Source of the DNA: Candidatus Levybacteria bacterium GW2011_GWA1_37_16
GTDB lineage: Bacteria > Patescibacteriota > Microgenomatia > Levybacterales > UBA12049
Assembly (NCBI GenBank): GCA_943354875.1
Contig: CALRDJ010000006.1
Span: 1 to 36,583, forward strand
Direction: 5' to 3'
DNA length: 36,583 nucleotides
Both the position numbers and the translations under genes were made by a program. A model generated the notes under the pieces. That model did not search any database. It was not told the DNA's origin and saw only the letters and a program-made list of their open reading frames with translations. Shown here in pieces: positions 35,679 through 36,583 of the stretch; within the stretch, counting starts at the first letter, position 1; each line of letters opens with the position of its first letter.

Positions 35679-36583
35679 TACTTGAGGACACACTCTTTCT
35701 GTACAGTTATATAACAAGAAACGTAATCATTAATCTCCTGATAGTTTCCACTACCGATCCGAGGAATAAGTACCCACGCTCCATCATAATTACTTACGGG
35801 CGGATTAAGAAGTAGTCCTCTTTTATTCTCATCGGGAAAATCCTCAGCTATGAGAGTCGAACGGACTTGCGATGTTTTCATTTTTTGGATGAGCTTTATA
35901 AAGTCATCAAATTCTGACTGTGGAATATCTGTGTCGATACTGTCAGATAAAACTGAGTATAGATCTGCAATTTTAAGAGGATTCAAAATCAACCCTACAG
36001 AAAACGCTTTTTCTTTCAATGCAGTGATCATGAGTTGCTGTCGACGACTCCTAGCAAAATCAGTACCTTCTACTCCTAGCGCATACCGGGATCTTACATA
36101 TTTAAGCGCAGACTCTCCATTCATGTGTTGCTGTCCTTTATTAAAGTGCAGATCCTCGTATCGACAAGGAAATACTTCCTGCGCAGATTCAGAAGCCAAG
36201 CGCTCTGTCGCCTGCTCTAAAGTATTGTCACACAAATCTGTATATTTCGATTCTATGGGATATTGACGATCGTCAAATGCATTTTCTACGTTTATATCTA
36301 CCCCTCCTAACAAGTCTACTGCTTTCACGAATCCGCTAAAATTAATAACAAGTCCATAATCTATATGCTGCCCAGTCACCTTACTCACCACTGCCTTTGC
36401 TAATATAAGTCCTCCTTCGCTGCTTTTGCCTTTTCCGCTCGCATATGCTGTGTTAATTCTTCCCTTTAATTCTTCTATCCACAAGTCGCGAGGAATAGAG
36501 ATCATACTTACTGTATTTTTTTCAGGGTTAATACTAATAAAAATTACTGCATCGCTTAAATTGGGACCATCATGAACTCCTCC
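35678..36583 (-). CDS. LCP-family (LytR-CpsA-Psr) glycopolymer attachment enzyme, N-terminus cut by window edge
   Basis: Partial: 301 residues visible, open at the right edge with no start inside. The frame runs to the window end as GGVHDGPNLSDAVIFISI before MISIPRDLWIEE, so the ATG at 36505 is internal. The LCP motifs are present: SIPRDLWI, GRINTAYASG, INFSGFVKAVDLLGGVDINV, GQQHMNGESALKYVRSRY and DFARSRRQQ, with the Arg and Asp residues that bind the pyrophosphate lipid. These enzymes transfer lipid-linked glycans to the wall or to proteins. A short C-terminal region ends YVSCYITVQKECVLK. It is upstream of and coupled to the methyltransferase. Confidence 0.93.
   Translation of the reverse strand, partial: GGVHDGPNLSDAVIFISINPEKNTVSMISIPRDLWIEELKGRINTAYASGKGKSSEGGLILAKAVVSKVTGQHIDYGLVINFSGFVKAVDLLGGVDINVENAFDDRQYPIESKYTDLCDNTLEQATERLASESAQEVFPCRYEDLHFNKGQQHMNGESALKYVRSRYALGVEGTDFARSRRQQLMITALKEKAFSVGLILNPLKIADLYSVLSDSIDTDIPQSEFDDFIKLIQKMKTSQVRSTLIAEDFPDENKRGLLLNPPVSNYDGAWVLIPRIGSGNYQEINDYVSCYITVQKECVLK

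Noticed and set aside
35679-35717. Longer N-terminus for the methyltransferase (start at 35717)
   Set aside because: It would overlap the LCP gene by 40 nt; the TAATG overlap at 35678 is a more usual coupled start.

Overview
The window is a gene-dense, low-GC bacterial segment with about 33 protein genes, very short intergenic gaps, many stop/start overlaps and no RNA gene I can name. I read it as a Candidate Phyla Radiation (Patescibacteria) genome, most likely of the Microgenomates type. The reasons are the Chlor_Arch_YYY (DUF2298) membrane protein, several GT39-type membrane glycosyltransferases, surface proteins with Pro/Thr-rich linkers, a shortened HrcA, and AT-rich micro-repeats between genes. 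The assignment is inference from protein families, since no marker rRNA is present.

Left part (1-8400), mostly minus strand: a heat-shock operon hrcA-grpE-dnaK-PHP phosphoesterase-dnaJ, driven by a consensus sigma70 promoter overlapped by a near-perfect CIRCE operator. Downstream, with its own promoter, is a large secreted zinc metallopeptidase of the M64-like type. It carries duplicated Cys-rich modules and a C-terminal dockerin. A small beta-rich protein gene lies just upstream of hrcA.

8400-17000, plus strand: a small membrane protein, metG, tatD, then a tight cluster for envelope glycan work. That cluster is a processive-type GT2, a GT39, a small membrane protein, a WecA/MraY-family GT4, a UbiA-family prenyltransferase resembling DPPR synthase, and a histidine phosphatase.

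17000-25200, mixed strands: a membrane-anchored PEGA/SH3 protein; an unexplained, highly structured intergenic block (17844-18057); groES-groEL behind a second promoter with a degenerate CIRCE-like operator; a membrane-anchored cohesin-like/PKD surface protein transcribed divergently from groES; lepA, murJ and rpsT.

25200-34900, plus strand: one long cluster with PilN-like and PilO-like inner-membrane proteins, two Pro/Thr-rich membrane-anchored proteins (one with FnIII and Ig-like domains), an FAD oxidoreductase, two GT39 proteins and the YYY protein. The right edge (minus) has a methyltransferase behind an LCP-family attachment enzyme that is cut by the window end.

Three themes stand out. 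First, a dockerin-bearing protease and a membrane-anchored cohesin-like protein occur together, so a surface docking pair is possible. Second, Pro/Thr-rich linkers in four surface proteins sit beside PMT-type and lipid-linked sugar enzymes, which suggests O-glycosylation of those linkers. Third, many first genes have a sigma70 -10 box only 6-12 nt before the start codon, implying leaderless mRNAs, while some internal operon genes (PHP, dnaK, dnaJ) use Shine-Dalgarno sites. No CRISPR array, insertion sequence, tRNA or rRNA was recognised, and no gene-free stretch exceeds 300 bases.
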